Of a stretch of 64,000 nucleotides of DNA, positions 63,501-64,000 are shown piece by piece. A model generated the notes under the pieces. The model ran no database searches, was not told the DNA's origin, and saw only the letters and a program-made list of their open reading frames with translations. This stretch comes from Deltaproteobacteria bacterium (GTDB taxonomy: Bacteria > Myxococcota_A > Polyangia > Haliangiales > JADYYK01), in NCBI GenBank assembly GCA_020853705.1, contig JADYYK010000097.1:20686-84685 (forward strand), read 5' to 3'. A program made the translations under genes and the position numbers. How positions within the stretch are numbered: position 1 is the stretch's first letter; the number at the start of each line of letters is the position of its first letter.

Positions 63501-64000
63501 TCAGGCCGGCGCGGCCTCGGCCGCTGGCTGTACTTGGGCTGGCGGGGCACCATAGGGGCGCCCGTCAGCGTGTCGGAAGCCGAAGCCATGCTGCCCACGT
63601 GGGTCACGGCTGACGATGATGCGGCCGTCGTGCACGGCGCGGTGGTGGAGTGAGCAGACGAGGAGAAGATTGGCCGCGTCGTGGCCGCCGGACTGCGAGC
63701 GGTAGACCTGGTGGTGCAGGTCGACCCAGGCGGCGTTGCGACAGCCCGGGACCTTGCAGCGGCCGTGATCGCGGCGCACAACGGCGGCGCGGGTCGCCGT
63801 TGGGACCTCGCGGGTGGCGGCCACACCGGGGCGTGTGGTGTCGATGATCGACGCGTCACACAGGGCGACGTGGAGCTCGGCGGGGTCGATGTCGATGACC
63901 TGGCCGGCGCCGTCCTGGGTCACGCGCTCACAGCGGTCGCAGACGTTGATGGCGATCTGGTAGCTCGGCGTGCCCGGTCGGTGCTCGCCGCCGGCGAGCG
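63501..64000 (-). CDS. HNH endonuclease, DUF222-type C-terminus (5' part outside window)
   Basis: The frame is open from the right edge to the stop at 63501; the N-terminus lies outside. A zinc-binding CDRC pair appears near the edge, then DIDPAELHVALCDASIID and the HNH core: RRDHGRCKVPGCRNAAWVDLHH, GGHDAANLLLVCSLHHRAVHDG. These give the paired Cys and His metal ligands of the family. Such genes are multicopy and mobile-like in many myxobacteria and actinobacteria. No terminal repeats or target duplication can be checked here. Confidence 0.88.
   Translation of the reverse strand, partial: LAGGEHRPGTPSYQIAINVCDRCERVTQDGAGQVIDIDPAELHVALCDASIIDTTRPGVAATREVPTATRAAVVRRDHGRCKVPGCRNAAWVDLHHQVYRSQSGGHDAANLLLVCSLHHRAVHDGRIIVSRDPRGQHGFGFRHADGRPYGAPPAQVQPAAEAAPA

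Noticed and set aside
63501..64000. Insertion sequence or homing element at right edge
   Set aside because: Only a partial HNH gene is visible and no terminal repeats can be found within the window.

Overview
The window is very GC-rich (roughly 70% or more by eye) and densely packed. Its gene content resembles a Myxococcota (deltaproteobacterial) chromosome: a Hanks-type kinase fused to an AAA ATPase and helical repeats, many lipoproteins with Asp/Gly-rich linkers after the lipobox, a Tat-exported DUF1501 protein, large multi-domain c-type cytochromes, and a DUF222-style HNH endonuclease. The taxonomic call is an inference. I see no tRNA, rRNA, CRISPR array, transposase or replication origin.

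Left part (1-17.3 kb): two divergent redox operons flank a hemolysin III-family membrane gene. The minus-strand operon (5840 to beyond 1) encodes a hydrazine-synthase-alpha-like (HzsA-like) tetraheme protein, a monoheme lipoprotein, DUF4266, DUF3570, a lipoprotein, and a beta-propeller lipoprotein that runs off the window. The plus-strand operon (6631-17320) has nine genes joined by 4-10 nt overlaps: a propeller/cytochrome protein, ApbE, a second HzsA-like protein, a small cytochrome, RnfC, a minimal RnfG-like FMN-binding protein, two small membrane proteins, and RnfD. I read it as a reduced Rnf-like, ApbE-flavinylated membrane module that exchanges electrons with surface or periplasmic heme proteins. 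RnfA, RnfB and RnfE are not recognisable here.

Middle part (17.3-36.7 kb): a minus-strand operon (24139 to 17304) encodes a heptaheme cytochrome, a sugar-isomerase-like TIM barrel, two phytoene-desaturase-type oxidoreductases, a CoxG-like protein and a TerB-like protein. A radical SAM/SPASM gene is divergent from it. A third redox cassette (26326-35416) has a DUF1549-like protein, two lipoproteins, a Tat-exported DUF1501 protein, a third HzsA-like protein and a third propeller/cytochrome. HzsA-like and propeller proteins therefore occur together three times, and the CX4CH heme segments share a downstream GG-x-x-H-x-GG motif.

Right part (36.7-64 kb): mostly single genes, including the kinase/AAA regulator, membrane-anchored propellers, many lipoproteins, a pentameric ligand-gated channel homologue, a frameshifted EEP-family nuclease, a TetR regulator with a likely operator and a translationally coupled retinol-saturase-like oxidoreductase, a double-LCCL protein, an MpaB/DUF2236 protein, a Glu/Pro/His-repeat protein, a membrane/cytochrome c fusion, an ABC1/UbiB kinase and a partial HNH endonuclease. 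Many of these genes carry a TAnnnT -10-like hexamer 5-8 nt before the start codon, which suggests leaderless transcription. Short in-frame microsatellites recur inside coding sequence, and an array of perfect hairpins lies between the phosphoesterase and kinase genes.
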